NCBI RefSeq assembly: GCF_000282215.1
Contig: NZ_AKJS01000025.1
Location: forward strand, 1-41,066
DNA: 41,066 bases
Reading direction: 5' to 3'
DNA from: Pseudomonas sp. GM21
GTDB taxonomy: Bacteria > Pseudomonadota > Gammaproteobacteria > Pseudomonadales > Pseudomonadaceae
Of the stretch, positions 17,695-26,097 are shown in pieces; the stretch's first letter is position 1; each line of letters opens with the position of its first letter. Under the pieces are notes generated by a model. The model made no database searches and was not told the DNA's origin. It saw nothing but the letters and a program-made list of their open reading frames with translations. A program made the position numbers and the translations under genes.

Positions 17695-19116
17695 ATGATA
17701 CGTCCCTCGATATTGCTACTGCTGTGCTGTTCGTTGCTGCTGCCGATGCCGGCGGTCGCGCGTCTGGCCGGGCCGCTGCAAGCCGTGCCGGCGGCCAAGG
17801 TGCGCGACCTTGCGGAGATTCGCAGCAGCCGGGTATTGCGGGTGCTGGTCAACCAGAGCCGCAACAGCTCCGGCGAAGTCCAGGGCCAGGCCATCGGTGT
17901 CGAATACCACCGCTTGCGCGCCTTCGAGCAATACCTCAACGGCCACGCCCGTGACGGTCAGGAAATCAGCCTCAAGATCATTCCCAAAGCCAAGGATCAA
18001 CTGCTCGGTGCCTTGCAGCGCGGGGAGGGTGATCTGGTCGCACCCGGGGAGTTGCTTGATTTGCAGCCAGGTTACGCGGTCAGCAGCAGTGAACCGATCA
18101 GCAGAAATGTCCCGTTGGTGCTGGTGGGAATCAAAGGTGAGCGTCGTTACACCCGCGTTGAACAACTCTCGGGCAAGACCCTGGCGCTGCCCAACGGCAG
18201 TGCGGCCGGGGATGCGGTGAGCCAGATCAATTCAAAACTGGCGCTGCATAAATTGGCACCGATAACCATCGAGTGGGTCGATCCCAGTCTTGCTGTGGAA
18301 GACGTGCTGGAAATGGTTCAGGGCGGGATCTTTCACCTGACTATTGTCGAGCAACCGATCGCCGAGCGCTGGGGCAAGATCTTGCCTAAATTGCGCTTCG
18401 ACAAGCAGGTGCAGATCAGCGAGCCGGGCGAAGAGTTCTGGTTTGTGCGCCGCGATGCGTCGATGCTGCGGGCGAGCATTGATCGTTTTCTGACGACGTA
18501 CAAGAAACCGTCGGACCAGGACGTAGCGTTTCTGCGGATCTATCGGCGGCTGTACCAAGTGCATTATCCACTGGCCAAGGCTGACCGCCAGCGTCTGGAA
18601 AAACTTCGTCCGGTACTGCAAAAACATGCCGATGCCCAAGGCATGGACTGGTTGAATCTGGCGGCGCTGGCGTTCAAGGAGTCGGGTCTGCAACCCAATG
18701 TCCGCAACAGTGGTGGCCCCACAGGGCTGATGCAAATCACCCCGTCTGCCGCCCAGCGAGTGGGGGTCAATAACATTCAGGAACTCGACGCCAATGTCCA
18801 GGCCGGGGCCAAGTACCTGGCCTTGATCCGCCGCAAGTTCTTCGCCAGCCCCAAACTCAACGAGCGAGAGCGCATGGCCTTTGTGCTGGCCGCTTACAAC
18901 ATAGGCCCGGAGCGGGTTCAAGGCATGCGCACCGAAGCCCGGCGGCGGGGCCTGAACCCCAATCAATGGTTCTTCCAGGTCGAGCGCATTGCCTTGGAGC
19001 AGGTGGGTATGGCCCCCGTCAGCTATGTTAATAGCGTGAACAAGTATTACCTGGCATTCGATCGTGAGAGGGAGTCGCTGGAGCCCCAGGGACAAAACGT
19101 TGTCTCTCGCAAATGA
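17695..19116 (+). CDS. MltF-like membrane-bound lytic transglycosylase
   Basis: A 473-residue exported protein. A signal peptide (about 1-22, ending MPAVA) is followed by a periplasmic-binding-protein-like domain (about 40-290) and a soluble-lytic-transglycosylase (SLT) domain (about 305-450). The catalytic glutamate is Glu329 in LAFKESG, with the companion motifs GLMQIT and VLAAYNIGPERV. Such enzymes cleave peptidoglycan glycan strands. The two-domain order is that of MltF, but without checking against the main mltF I give no symbol. GGAGAG precedes the ATG. The 235-bp gap before it holds a weak hairpin (AGCGC/GCGCT at about 17616) and no gene. Confidence 0.88.
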   Translation: MIRPSILLLLCCSLLLPMPAVARLAGPLQAVPAAKVRDLAEIRSSRVLRVLVNQSRNSSGEVQGQAIGVEYHRLRAFEQYLNGHARDGQEISLKIIPKAKDQLLGALQRGEGDLVAPGELLDLQPGYAVSSSEPISRNVPLVLVGIKGERRYTRVEQLSGKTLALPNGSAAGDAVSQINSKLALHKLAPITIEWVDPSLAVEDVLEMVQGGIFHLTIVEQPIAERWGKILPKLRFDKQVQISEPGEEFWFVRRDASMLRASIDRFLTTYKKPSDQDVAFLRIYRRLYQVHYPLAKADRQRLEKLRPVLQKHADAQGMDWLNLAALAFKESGLQPNVRNSGGPTGLMQITPSAAQRVGVNNIQELDANVQAGAKYLALIRRKFFASPKLNERERMAFVLAAYNIGPERVQGMRTEARRRGLNPNQWFFQVERIALEQVGMAPVSYVNSVNKYYLAFDRERESLEPQGQNVVSRK

Positions 19117-19150
19117 TCAACTAAACTGATTGTTAAGTCGCAATTAATGC

Positions 19151-19180
19151 GCTTTTAACATTTGTTTTGTCGATTAAGAT
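19151..19180 (+). promoter_or_regulatory. Candidate promoter of the DoxX gene
   Basis: GCTTTTAAC lies about one -35/-10 spacing upstream of TAAGAT (19175-19180), which is followed by GGCGCCC. The same GCTTTT...TAAGRTGGCGCCC arrangement lies before the gene at 24606. Confidence 0.4.
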
Positions 19181-19219
19181 GGCGCCCAACGAACACACTC
19201 TCACAATGGATTACACAGC

Positions 19220-19654
19220 ATGAGCTCACTGATCAACAAGGTACTGTTTACCCGCGCCGGTTTCGGCCTGACCGCCATACGCATCGTCGTCGGGATCATC
19301 TTCGCAGCTCACGGCGCACAGAAACTCTTCGGCATGTTTGGTGGTTACGGCATTGCCGGCACTGCGCAGTACATGGAAAGCCTGGGCCTTGCGCCGGGTC
19401 AGCTGATGGCGATCCTGGCCGGTGGCACCGAGTTCTTCGGCGGCCTGGCGCTGATCATCGGACTGCTGGTACGTCCGGCAGCACTGGGGTTGACCTTCCT
19501 CTCGCTGGTCGCCATTTTTTCGGTGCATATCCATAACGGCCTGTTCATGGCCAACAACGGGTATGAATTTGCCCTGGCCTTGCTCGGTGGCAGCATTGCT
19601 GTATTGATCGAAGGTGCCGGCAAGCTATCGATAGACCACGCCATCAGCGACTGA
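19220..19654 (+). CDS. DoxX family membrane protein
   Basis: A 144-residue protein with four hydrophobic spans and the DoxX signature RIVVGIIFAAHGAQKLFGMFGG at the first helix, shown as IIFAAHGAQKLFGMFGG, plus GGTEFFGGLALIIGLLVRPAA. DoxX-type proteins sit in the inner membrane; some take part in quinone or thiol chemistry, but the role of this one is unknown. The ribosome site is weak. It is followed by its own terminator. Confidence 0.88.
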   Translation: MSSLINKVLFTRAGFGLTAIRIVVGIIFAAHGAQKLFGMFGGYGIAGTAQYMESLGLAPGQLMAILAGGTEFFGGLALIIGLLVRPAALGLTFLSLVAIFSVHIHNGLFMANNGYEFALALLGGSIAVLIEGAGKLSIDHAISD

Positions 19655-19672
19655 CCGCTCTGGCACAAGGAT

Positions 19673-19703
19673 AAGGCCTGCATTGCGCAGGCCTTTTTGT
19701 TGC
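19673..19703 (+). terminator. Rho-independent terminator after the DoxX gene
   Basis: AAGGCCTGC and GCAGGCCTT form a nine-base stem around a short loop, followed by TTTTTGTTG. Confidence 0.9.
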
Positions 19704-19712
19704 GCGTCATTC

Positions 19713-19742
19713 TTGACACTGTCCGGTCAGCTTCTCTAGGAT
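19713..19742 (+). promoter_or_regulatory. Strong sigma-70-type promoter of the leader RNA
   Basis: A perfect TTGACA (19713-19718), an 18-bp spacer and TAGGAT (19737-19742). Transcription would start near 19749, immediately before the pseudoknot-like leader. Confidence 0.7.
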
Positions 19743-19751
19743 GTTGCGCAT

Positions 19752-19848
19752 GCGCCGATTTAAACAGCTACTTGCGGGGCGCCAGGTGACTCAGTCAGTT
19801 GCCGATAGAAGCTTGAAACAGGCTTCGAAATACCGCTAAAGCGCTGGT
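19752..19848 (+). promoter_or_regulatory. Candidate SAM-II/SAM-V-like riboswitch aptamer
   Basis: GCGCC (19752-19756) pairs with GGCGC (19778-19782) as P1; GATTTAA follows P1's 5' strand and CTTGC precedes its 3' strand. CAGC (19765-19768) in the P1 loop can pair with GCTG (19843-19846), giving an H-type pseudoknot. The linker contains AAATACCGCTAAAGC, matching the CCGCUAAAGC part of the SAM-II consensus as I remember it. Unlike the compact SAM-II form, about 50 bases with a GAAGC/GCTTC hairpin (19808-19826) are inserted in the linker. The next gene looks related to SAM-dependent methyltransferases, which fits a SAM sensor. Confidence 0.6.
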
Positions 19849-19855
19849 TCGGTGT

Positions 19856-19888
19856 TGCCTCTCACCTGCCATGCAGACTTTTGAGGCA
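19856..19888 (+). promoter_or_regulatory. Hairpin that can hide the Shine-Dalgarno sequence (expression platform)
   Basis: TGCCTC (19856-19861) pairs with GAGGCA (19883-19888). The second strand contains GAGG, the best ribosome-binding sequence before the ATG at 19902. The loop includes an ATG (19871) that opens a 14-codon frame overlapping the start of the next gene. Confidence 0.45.
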
Positions 19889-19901
19889 GAGACACGACTC
19901 G

Positions 19902-20210
19902 ATGAACGCACTTAGCCCTACAGTACGTCCCGCGCCGATCACGGCACATCTCACCCAGCGCAATCCAAAAATCCTGCTTGGCGGTCAACATCAGCCAACG
20001 CTTCTGCGTTATCTCGATGGCTGGCCACGACGTACCGGCGGTCCTGCTGCGTTCCTGATCCAGTTTGTCGAAGACGGCGAATCGCTGGCTCGATTTGCCA
20101 GTGACAGTTTTGATCTGGCGGTGATTCAATCACCCAGCCTTGAAGACGCGCCTGAAATGATCAGGCAGTTGACCCGCGTTGCCCGACAAGGCCTGATCAC
20201 CCGCCGCTGA
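19902..20210 (+). CDS. Small protein resembling the C-terminal half of a SAM-dependent methyltransferase
   Basis: A 102-residue protein. The end, FDLAVIQSPSLEDAPEMIRQ then LTRVARQGLITRR, resembles the part of class I methyltransferases after motif II (FDxVxxxxxLxHxxD...L.xxxRVLKPGG). The glycine-rich SAM-binding motif I is absent or degenerate (ILLGGQHQPTLLRYLDG), so activity is doubtful. It may be a divergent, reduced or regulatory protein. The Shine-Dalgarno GAGG lies about 15 bases before the ATG, farther than usual, and is within a hairpin. The stop lies three bases from the end of convergent greB. It is preceded by a SAM-II-like leader. Confidence 0.7.
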   Translation: MNALSPTVRPAPITAHLTQRNPKILLGGQHQPTLLRYLDGWPRRTGGPAAFLIQFVEDGESLARFASDSFDLAVIQSPSLEDAPEMIRQLTRVARQGLITRR

Positions 20211-20213
20211 GGT

Positions 20214-20711
20214 TCAAAGGTACTCAATCGCCACGATATACACGCATTGCTCACCGGTCGGTGTCTGGACGCGAACTTCGGCGTCCAGCGCCTTGCCAAT
20301 CAGCGCGCGGGCGAGCGGTGAGTCGATGCTGATCAGCCCAAGTTTCAGGTCCAGCTCATCCGGCCCGACAATGCGATAGCGCGACTCTTTGCCGTCCTCG
20401 TCTTCGATCGTGACCCAGGCGCCAAAATAGACCTTGTTAGGATCGCTGGGCTTTTCGCTGACCACCTTGAGCGCTTCCAGCCGCTTGGTGAGAAAGCGCA
20501 CCCGGCTGTCGATCTCACGCAGCATTTTTTTGCCGTAGGTGTATTCCGCGTTCTCGGAACGATCACCCTGAGCCGCAGCCTCGCTCACCGACTGTGTCAC
20601 TTGCGGTCGCCGTACATGCCAAAGCTCATGAAACTCGGCCCGCATCCGCGCTTCACCTTCGGGGGTGATCAGCGCGGTGCCAGCGGGGCGGGGAGGGCGA
20701 TAACGGCTCAT
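20214..20711 (-). CDS. greB: Transcript cleavage factor GreB
   Basis: A 165-residue protein with the N-terminal coiled coil whose acidic tip reads [18 protein letters not shown] (Asp50 and Glu53 would reach the RNA-polymerase active site) and a C-terminal FKBP-like domain (about 85-160). GreB rescues backtracked RNA polymerase by stimulating RNA cleavage. The N-terminal extension [10 protein letters not shown] and the length fit GreB better than GreA. It lies 34 bp downstream of the ABC permease gene on the same strand and may be co-transcribed with it. Confidence 0.93.
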   Translation of the reverse strand: MSRYRPPRPAGTALITPEGEARMRAEFHELWHVRRPQVTQSVSEAAAQGDRSENAEYTYGKKMLREIDSRVRFLTKRLEALKVVSEKPSDPNKVYFGAWVTIEDEDGKESRYRIVGPDELDLKLGLISIDSPLARALIGKALDAEVRVQTPTGEQCVYIVAIEYL

Positions 20712-20745
20712 GGCAACTTCTTGTGATGGAGAGGGTTCGAGTCTA

Positions 20746-23253
20746 TCAACCCTCGCGCAACACTGTCAGTGGGCTGGCGTTCAATGCACGACGAGTACCG
20801 AACACGCCGGCGCCGCCAATCAGCACCGCGCCGATCACTGGCAACACCAGCAACCACGGATGCGGATGCCACGGCAGGTCAAAGGCGTAGCGGTAAAGCA
20901 CCAGGCTCACCAATTCCGAGCCCAGTGCCGCCAACAAACCGCTGACCGCGCCGAGTAACCCGAATTCGATGCGTCGGGCCTTCACCAGCAACTTCCGTTC
21001 GGCCCCCAGCGCTCGCAACAGGGCGCCTTGGCGAATGCGTTCATCGAGCGTCGCCTGCAAGCCGGAAAACAACACCGCCATCCCCGCTGCCAGTACAAAC
21101 AACAGTACATACTCCACCGCCAGCGTGACTTGGGCGAGGATACTGCGCAGCTGCTCCAGCAAGGCTTCGACTTGCAGAATGGTCACCGCCGGGAAGCTTC
21201 GCGACAGGTCGACAATCTGCTGATCATGGCCGGCCGCCAGGTAGAAACTGGTCAGGTAAGTCGCTGGTAAATCCTTCAAGGTGCCTGGCTGGAAAATCAT
21301 GAAGAAGTTCGGCTGGAAGTTGTCCCAGTTGATGTCTCGCAAGCTGGTGACTGTCGCTTCACGATTGACCCCGCCCACGCTGAACACCATGTGATCGCCG
21401 AGCTTGAGCTTGAGGCTTTCGGCCACTTTGCCTTCAACCGAAACACCGGGAACCTTCCCGGGTGTCTGTTCGGTCCACCAGTTGCCCGCTGTGATCTTGT
21501 TCCCCGCCGGCAAGTCCGCCGCCCAGGTCAGGCTCAGGTCGCGCTGGATCGCTCGATCACCGGCCGAATCCTTGCTGACGATGTCCCGCACTGGCTCGCC
21601 GTTGATGCTGATCAGTCGACCCGGCACCACCGGATAAAGCGGCGCGGACTGTGCTGACAGTTGGATCAGGCGATCCGTAAAGGCCTGTTTGTCCGCCGGC
21701 AGGATGTTCAGCGCAAAGTAATTCGGCGCGTTTTTCGGCAACTGGTTCTGCCAGGTGTCCAGCAGCTCGCCCCTCAGCAGCGCGATCAGCGCCATGGACA
21801 GAAGAATCAGGCCGAAGGCCAAGGCTTGTCCTGCTGCCGCCAACGGATGGCGCAGCAATTGGCCCAGCCCCAGGCGCCAGGGCAGCGAAGCGCGGGCCAG
21901 CATCCGGCGCAGGCTTTTCAGCAGCAGCAAGAGCAAGCCACCGAGTACCAGCGCGGCGATCACGCCGCCGCCGAGCAGGGCGAAGGTCAACACCAGGTCG
22001 AGGCTAAGGCGCCACATGATCAGGCCGAGGGCGCCCAGGGCGGCGCCATAGACCATCCAGGTGCTGGAAGGAATCGGCAGCATGTCCCGACGCAATACCC
22101 GCAGCGGTGGCACGCGACCGAGTGCGGCCAGCGGTGGCAGGGCGAATCCGGCCAGTGAAACCAGCCCGGTGCCGATCCCGGCGATGGCCGGCAGCAGACC
22201 ACCTGGCGGCACATCGGTCGGCAACAAATCATGCAGCAACGCAAACAGCCCAAGCTGAGCCAGCCAACCGATGAAGGCGCCACTGAGGCTGGCGAGCAGG
22301 CCGAGTACCGTCAACTGCAAACTGAACAGCACCATGGTTTCCCGGCGTGAAAGACCCAGGCAGCGCAACAATGCGCTGGCATCGAATCGGCGCGTGGCGA
22401 AGCGCGTGGCCGACAGCGCCACTGCCACGCCGGACAGCAGAACCGCTACCAGGCTTGCCATGTTGAGGTAACGCTCGGCCTTGCCCAACGCACCGCCAAT
22501 TTGTCGGTTGCCGTCGCGGGCATCCTGCAGGCGCTGGTTGGCGGCCAGGCCAGGCTTGATCAGTTGGCGATAGGTTTCCAGCGCCTCGGCTTTACCGCGC
22601 CAGAGTTCGCGGTAGCTGACCCGGCTACCCGGTTGCACCACACCGGTGGCGGCAAGGTCGCTGAGGTTGATCAGCACCCGGGGTGTCAGGCTGTAGAAGT
22701 TGCCAGCCCGGTCGGGTTCGTAGGTCAGCACGCGCGCCAGTTTCAGGGTTTTCATGCCGACGTCGATGCTGTCGCCGATCTTCAGATCCAGCGCTGTCAG
22801 CAGTCGCGCCTCAACCCAGGCTTCGCCGGGTTTCGGTCCGCCGCCAGGTACTTGCGGGGCGAAGGGCGCTGGGGCACTTTTCAGTTCGCCGCGCAGGGGG
22901 TAAACCTCATCCGCAGCTTTGATGCTGGACAGCTGAATACCATTGTCGGTGGCGATGACGCTGGAGAACTCCACCACTTGTGCGTGTTCGAGCCCCAGCT
23001 CCACGCCGCTTTTGATCTGTTCGGGCCGTGCCGGTGAGCTGCCTTCGAGCAACAGGTCGGCACCGAGGAATTCGGTTGCGCGCAACATCATGGCGCCGTT
23101 CAGGCGGGCGCCGAAGTAGCCGATGGCGGTACTCGCCGCCACGGCCACCAATAAGGCGAAGAACAACACACGCAATTCGCCGGCGCGGGCATCGCGCAGC
23201 AGTTGGCGGATGGCAAGACTGAACAGACGCAACAGCGGCAGGCGTGCCATCAA
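20746..23253 (-). CDS. FtsX-type ABC transporter permease (YbbP-like)
   Basis: An 835-residue membrane protein with an N-terminal helix, a large extracytoplasmic domain (about 45-250), two sets of FtsX-type membrane helices and a second large outer domain (about 510-690), ending in the FtsX motif [20 protein letters not shown]. This double MacB/FtsX arrangement is that of E. coli YbbP. The start codon overlaps the stop of the ATPase gene by four bases (ATGA), so the two are translated together. The substrate is unknown; the position beside tesA suggests lipids or hydrophobic compounds, which is only inference. Confidence 0.9.
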   Translation of the reverse strand: MMARLPLLRLFSLAIRQLLRDARAGELRVLFFALLVAVAASTAIGYFGARLNGAMMLRATEFLGADLLLEGSSPARPEQIKSGVELGLEHAQVVEFSSVIATDNGIQLSSIKAADEVYPLRGELKSAPAPFAPQVPGGGPKPGEAWVEARLLTALDLKIGDSIDVGMKTLKLARVLTYEPDRAGNFYSLTPRVLINLSDLAATGVVQPGSRVSYRELWRGKAEALETYRQLIKPGLAANQRLQDARDGNRQIGGALGKAERYLNMASLVAVLLSGVAVALSATRFATRRFDASALLRCLGLSRRETMVLFSLQLTVLGLLASLSGAFIGWLAQLGLFALLHDLLPTDVPPGGLLPAIAGIGTGLVSLAGFALPPLAALGRVPPLRVLRRDMLPIPSSTWMVYGAALGALGLIMWRLSLDLVLTFALLGGGVIAALVLGGLLLLLLKSLRRMLARASLPWRLGLGQLLRHPLAAAGQALAFGLILLSMALIALLRGELLDTWQNQLPKNAPNYFALNILPADKQAFTDRLIQLSAQSAPLYPVVPGRLISINGEPVRDIVSKDSAGDRAIQRDLSLTWAADLPAGNKITAGNWWTEQTPGKVPGVSVEGKVAESLKLKLGDHMVFSVGGVNREATVTSLRDINWDNFQPNFFMIFQPGTLKDLPATYLTSFYLAAGHDQQIVDLSRSFPAVTILQVEALLEQLRSILAQVTLAVEYVLLFVLAAGMAVLFSGLQATLDERIRQGALLRALGAERKLLVKARRIEFGLLGAVSGLLAALGSELVSLVLYRYAFDLPWHPHPWLLVLPVIGAVLIGGAGVFGTRRALNASPLTVLREG

Positions 23254-23933
23254 GGCTCCAGAGGGGCGACCAACAGGCCGGCTTCAAGGCGGATCAGGCG
23301 CCGGCAACGATGTGCCAGGCGTTCGTCGTGAGTCACCAGCACCAGTGTCGTGCCGCGTTCCTGGTTGAGTTCGAACAACAGATCGCTGATGCGTTCGCCG
23401 GTGTGGCTGTCGAGGTTGCCGGTGGGTTCATCGGCGAACAGCACATCGGGTTCTGCGGCAAACGCTCGAGCAATCGCCACACGCTGTTGTTCACCGCCCG
23501 AGAGTTGGCGTGGTGAGTGCGTCAGGCGTTGGCCCAGGCCAACCCGTTGCAGTAACTCGGTGGCACGCTCACGGGCGTCTTTGCGGCCATCGAGCTCCAG
23601 GGGCAGCATGACGTTTTCCAGGGCGTTGAGGCTGTCGAGCAACTGAAAGGACTGGAACACAAAACCGACATGCTCGGCCCGAATGCGTGCCCGTTGATCT
23701 TCATCGAGCGTGCTCAGCCCTTGGCCGGCCAGCGTGACTTCGCCACTGCTGGGCAGATCGAGCCCGGCGAGCAGGCCTAGTAGGGTGGACTTGCCGGAAC
23801 CGGAGGCGCCGACGATGGCAAGGCTGTCTCCCTTGTTCAGTTCCAGGCTGAGTTCGTGCAGGATAGTCAGTTCACCTTCCGCGCTGGGTACCACTTTGCT
23901 GAGGTTCTTCGCGGTGAGAATGCTTGCGCCCAT
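23250..23933 (-). CDS. ABC transporter ATP-binding protein (YbbA-like)
   Basis: A 227-residue ATPase of the LolD/MacB type: Walker [10 protein letters not shown] near residue 42, Q-loop FVFQSFQLL, signature [15 protein letters not shown] and Walker [13 protein letters not shown], then the H-loop VTHD. It energises the adjacent FtsX-type permease. The start [13 protein letters not shown] at 23933 is ten bases from the divergent tesA start; the longer upstream frame runs antisense through tesA and is rejected. No clear Shine-Dalgarno sequence is seen. Confidence 0.92.
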   Translation of the reverse strand: MGASILTAKNLSKVVPSAEGELTILHELSLELNKGDSLAIVGASGSGKSTLLGLLAGLDLPSSGEVTLAGQGLSTLDEDQRARIRAEHVGFVFQSFQLLDSLNALENVMLPLELDGRKDARERATELLQRVGLGQRLTHSPRQLSGGEQQRVAIARAFAAEPDVLFADEPTGNLDSHTGERISDLLFELNQERGTTLVLVTHDERLAHRCRRLIRLEAGLLVAPLEP

Positions 23934-23943
23934 GGAGAATCCG

Positions 23944-24549
23944 ATGCGTGTGTGGTTTTTGAGTGCTGGCCTGGCCTTGATGTGCATGGCCCAGAACGCA
24001 GCGGCGGGTACTGTCCTGATCGTTGGCGATAGTATCAGCGCGGGTTTCGGACTGGATACCCGGTTGGGGTGGGTCTCGCTGCTCGAGCAGCGGCTCAAAC
24101 ACGAAGGTTTCGACGATAAAGTGGTCAATGCATCCATCAGTGGCGACACCAGCGCCGGAGGCCAGGCACGCCTGCCTGCGCTGCTTGCAGAGCATAAGCC
24201 GGAACTGGTGATCCTCGAGTTGGGCGGCAATGACGGGCTGCGGGGAATGCCCCCGGCTAATTTGCAACAAAACCTTGCTTCGATGATCGACAGTTCCCGC
24301 GACAGCGGTGCCAAGGTCCTGCTGCTGGGTATGCAATTGCCACCCAACTACGGCGTTCGTTACACCGAAGCCTTCGCCAAGGTCTACAGCTCACTGGCCA
24401 ACGAGAAAAACATTGCGTTGGTGCCGTTTTTTCTCGATGGCGTGGGCGGCCATCCGGACTTGATGCAGACTGACGGCATACACCCGGCGGCCGGGGCTCA
24501 GGACAAGTTGCTGGAAAATGTCTGGCCTACCCTAAAACCGCTGTTATGA
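23944..24549 (+). CDS. tesA: Arylesterase / acyl-CoA thioesterase I / lysophospholipase L1 (TesA)
   Basis: A 201-residue exported SGNH hydrolase. A signal peptide ends at NAAA (about residue 21). Block I is GDSISAGFGL with nucleophile Ser30, block III is GGNDGLRG and block V is DGIHPAAGAQ with the catalytic Asp and His. It hydrolyses acyl thioesters and esters in the periplasm. GGAGAA, six bases before the ATG, lies within the ten-base gap between it and the divergent ybbA-like gene; this head-to-head order is also that of E. coli. Confidence 0.94.
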   Translation: MRVWFLSAGLALMCMAQNAAAGTVLIVGDSISAGFGLDTRLGWVSLLEQRLKHEGFDDKVVNASISGDTSAGGQARLPALLAEHKPELVILELGGNDGLRGMPPANLQQNLASMIDSSRDSGAKVLLLGMQLPPNYGVRYTEAFAKVYSSLANEKNIALVPFFLDGVGGHPDLMQTDGIHPAAGAQDKLLENVWPTLKPLL

Positions 24550-24550
24550 C

Positions 24551-24581
24551 GCTTTTCTAGGCGCGGGCTTTCGGCTAAGGT
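24551..24581 (+). promoter_or_regulatory. Candidate promoter of the gene at 24606
   Basis: GCTTTT at 24551-24556 and TAAGGT at 24576-24581, followed by GGCGCCC. This repeats the arrangement before the DoxX gene. Confidence 0.35.
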
Positions 24582-24605
24582 GGCGCCCCCGATTTGGAGC
24601 CCCCG

Positions 24606-24899
24606 ATGCCGCGTCCCGCCTGGTCACTTTTTGCCTATCAACTGATCGAGCCTGACGAACAGCTGGATCTGTTCGCCTGCCAGGAAGTGCGGGTACATCT
24701 GGTCACCCGTCAGCTTGAGCTGGGCGGCTCGGCGGACCGAACGTTGTGCGGCAGCCTGTTGCCGGCACAGCCGCGTTGGTCGAGTGTCGATCGTCGAGTA
24801 TTCCAGGACCAGCGTCTGTGCTCGCTGTGTCGGGCCATCCTGGAATCGCAAAAACGCGGTACCTCGCCGATCTGGCCAGAGCTGCGGTTCGAGCTCTAG
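24606..24899 (+). CDS. Unrecognised 97-residue protein with a CxxC motif
   Basis: The protein begins MPRPAWSLFAYQLIEPDEQL and has no signal peptide or membrane span. There are four cysteines: LFACQE, RTLCGS and the pair RLCSLCRA. The spacing could suit a metal site but is not one I recognise. GGAG lies nine bases before the ATG, and base composition agrees with neighbouring genes, so I take it as real. It sits between tesA and the L,D-transpeptidase gene, all on the plus strand. Confidence 0.72.
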   Translation: MPRPAWSLFAYQLIEPDEQLDLFACQEVRVHLVTRQLELGGSADRTLCGSLLPAQPRWSSVDRRVFQDQRLCSLCRAILESQKRGTSPIWPELRFEL

Positions 24900-24998
24900 C
24901 GCTTACAAGGTAGCGTGCTATCGGCCGACTCCCCGAATTTATGGGCGCCGGTGTACAATCCCGCTTTTACCCTTGTCGATCTGCGAAGGACTTTCCGG

Positions 24999-25970
24999 AT
25001 GTTGCCGCGTTTTCCTGCCGTCACCCGCTTCCTGTCTCTTGCCGCCCTCTGTGTGGCCGGTCCAGTTGCAGCATTGGAGTTGCCCCTGCCACCACCCGGT
25101 GAAGACATCATCGGTCAGGTACAGGTGATCAAGGCCAAGTACGAAGATACCTTCGCTGACATTGGTACTGCTTACGACCTGGGCTACACGGAAATGCTCG
25201 CGGCCAACCCGGGCGTCGATGCCTGGTTGCCGGGCGCAGGCACCGAAATCATTCTGCCGACACGTTTCATCCTGCCGCCGGGACCGCGTGAAGGCATCGT
25301 GATCAACCTGGCTGAATACCGGCTCTATTACTACCCGAAAGGCCGGAACGTGGTGTACACCTTCCCGCTGGGTATCGGTCGTGAAGGTTGGGGCTCGCCG
25401 ATTGCCCACACCAGCATTATTGCGAAAACACCGAACCCAACCTGGACCCCTCCAGCATCGATCAAGGCCGAGCACGCCGCCGACGGTGATCCGCTGCCAA
25501 ATGTGGTGCCGGCAGGCCCGGACAACCCTCTGGGGCCGTTCAAGTTCACATTGGGCACACCGGGCTACCTGATCCACGGTTCCAACAAGAAGTTCGGAAT
25601 CGGTATGCGCACCAGTCACGGTTGCTTCCGCATGTTCAACAACAACGTATTGGAAATGGCCGGCATGGTGCCAGTCGGGACGTCGGTGCGAATCATCAAC
25701 GACCCGTACAAGTTCGGGCTCAGTGGTGGCAAGGTTTATCTGGAAGCGCACACACCGCTGGATGACAAGGGCAACCCTTCGGTGGTCGACAAGCACACCG
25801 CCGTTATCAATGCGATGCTCAAGCGTGAGGACATCACCAATAACCTGCGCATGAATTGGGATGTGGTGCGCGACGTGGTCGCCGCTGAAGATGGTTTGCC
25901 GGTGGAAATCGCCGTACCGAGCAATGCCGCGCCAATGATGTCGAGTGCGCCGCTCGATCCATTGCAGTAA
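24999..25970 (+). CDS. L,D-transpeptidase (YkuD domain) with LysM-like segment
   Basis: A 323-residue exported protein: signal peptide about 1-25 (ending GPVAA), a LysM-like stretch (FADIGTAYDLGYTEMLAANP, about 52-71), then the YkuD domain. The catalytic motif is IHGSN...RTSHGCFRM with nucleophile Cys209. Such enzymes make 3-3 cross-links in peptidoglycan or attach lipoproteins to it. The next gene is oprI, a Braun-type lipoprotein, on the opposite strand; a functional link is attractive but unproven. AAGGA precedes the ATG. TACAAT (24954-24959) is a plausible -10. Confidence 0.92.
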   Translation: MLPRFPAVTRFLSLAALCVAGPVAALELPLPPPGEDIIGQVQVIKAKYEDTFADIGTAYDLGYTEMLAANPGVDAWLPGAGTEIILPTRFILPPGPREGIVINLAEYRLYYYPKGRNVVYTFPLGIGREGWGSPIAHTSIIAKTPNPTWTPPASIKAEHAADGDPLPNVVPAGPDNPLGPFKFTLGTPGYLIHGSNKKFGIGMRTSHGCFRMFNNNVLEMAGMVPVGTSVRIINDPYKFGLSGGKVYLEAHTPLDDKGNPSVVDKHTAVINAMLKREDITNNLRMNWDVVRDVVAAEDGLPVEIAVPSNAAPMMSSAPLDPLQ

Positions 25971-25976
25971 GGCGTG

Positions 25977-26016
25977 AAAAAAACCCGCCGACGCAGGCCG
26001 CGTCGGCGGGTTTTTT
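25977..26016. terminator. Bidirectional Rho-independent terminator
   Basis: ACCCGCCGACGC and GCGTCGGCGGGT make a 12-base perfect stem with A-runs before and T-runs after, so it can work on both strands. It follows the L,D-transpeptidase stop by six bases. Confidence 0.93.
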
Positions 26017-26043
26017 ATTGCCGGAAAGAACGCATCAGGCAAT

Positions 26044-26072
26044 AAAAAGCCGACCCATAAAATGGGTCGGCT
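26044..26072 (-). terminator. Rho-independent terminator of oprI
   Basis: AGCCGACCCA and TGGGTCGGCT form a ten-base stem; on the minus strand it is followed by TTTTATT. Confidence 0.93.
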
Positions 26073-26075
26073 TGA

Positions 26076-26097
26076 TAATAATCCCGAGGGATTATTA
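26076..26097 (-). other. Second hairpin that includes the oprI stop codon
   Basis: TAATAATCCC and GGGATTATTA are perfect inverted copies separated by two bases; the oprI stop codon TAA is part of one arm. With the terminator it makes two hairpins in a row at the 3' end of a very abundant message, which may slow decay. Confidence 0.7.
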
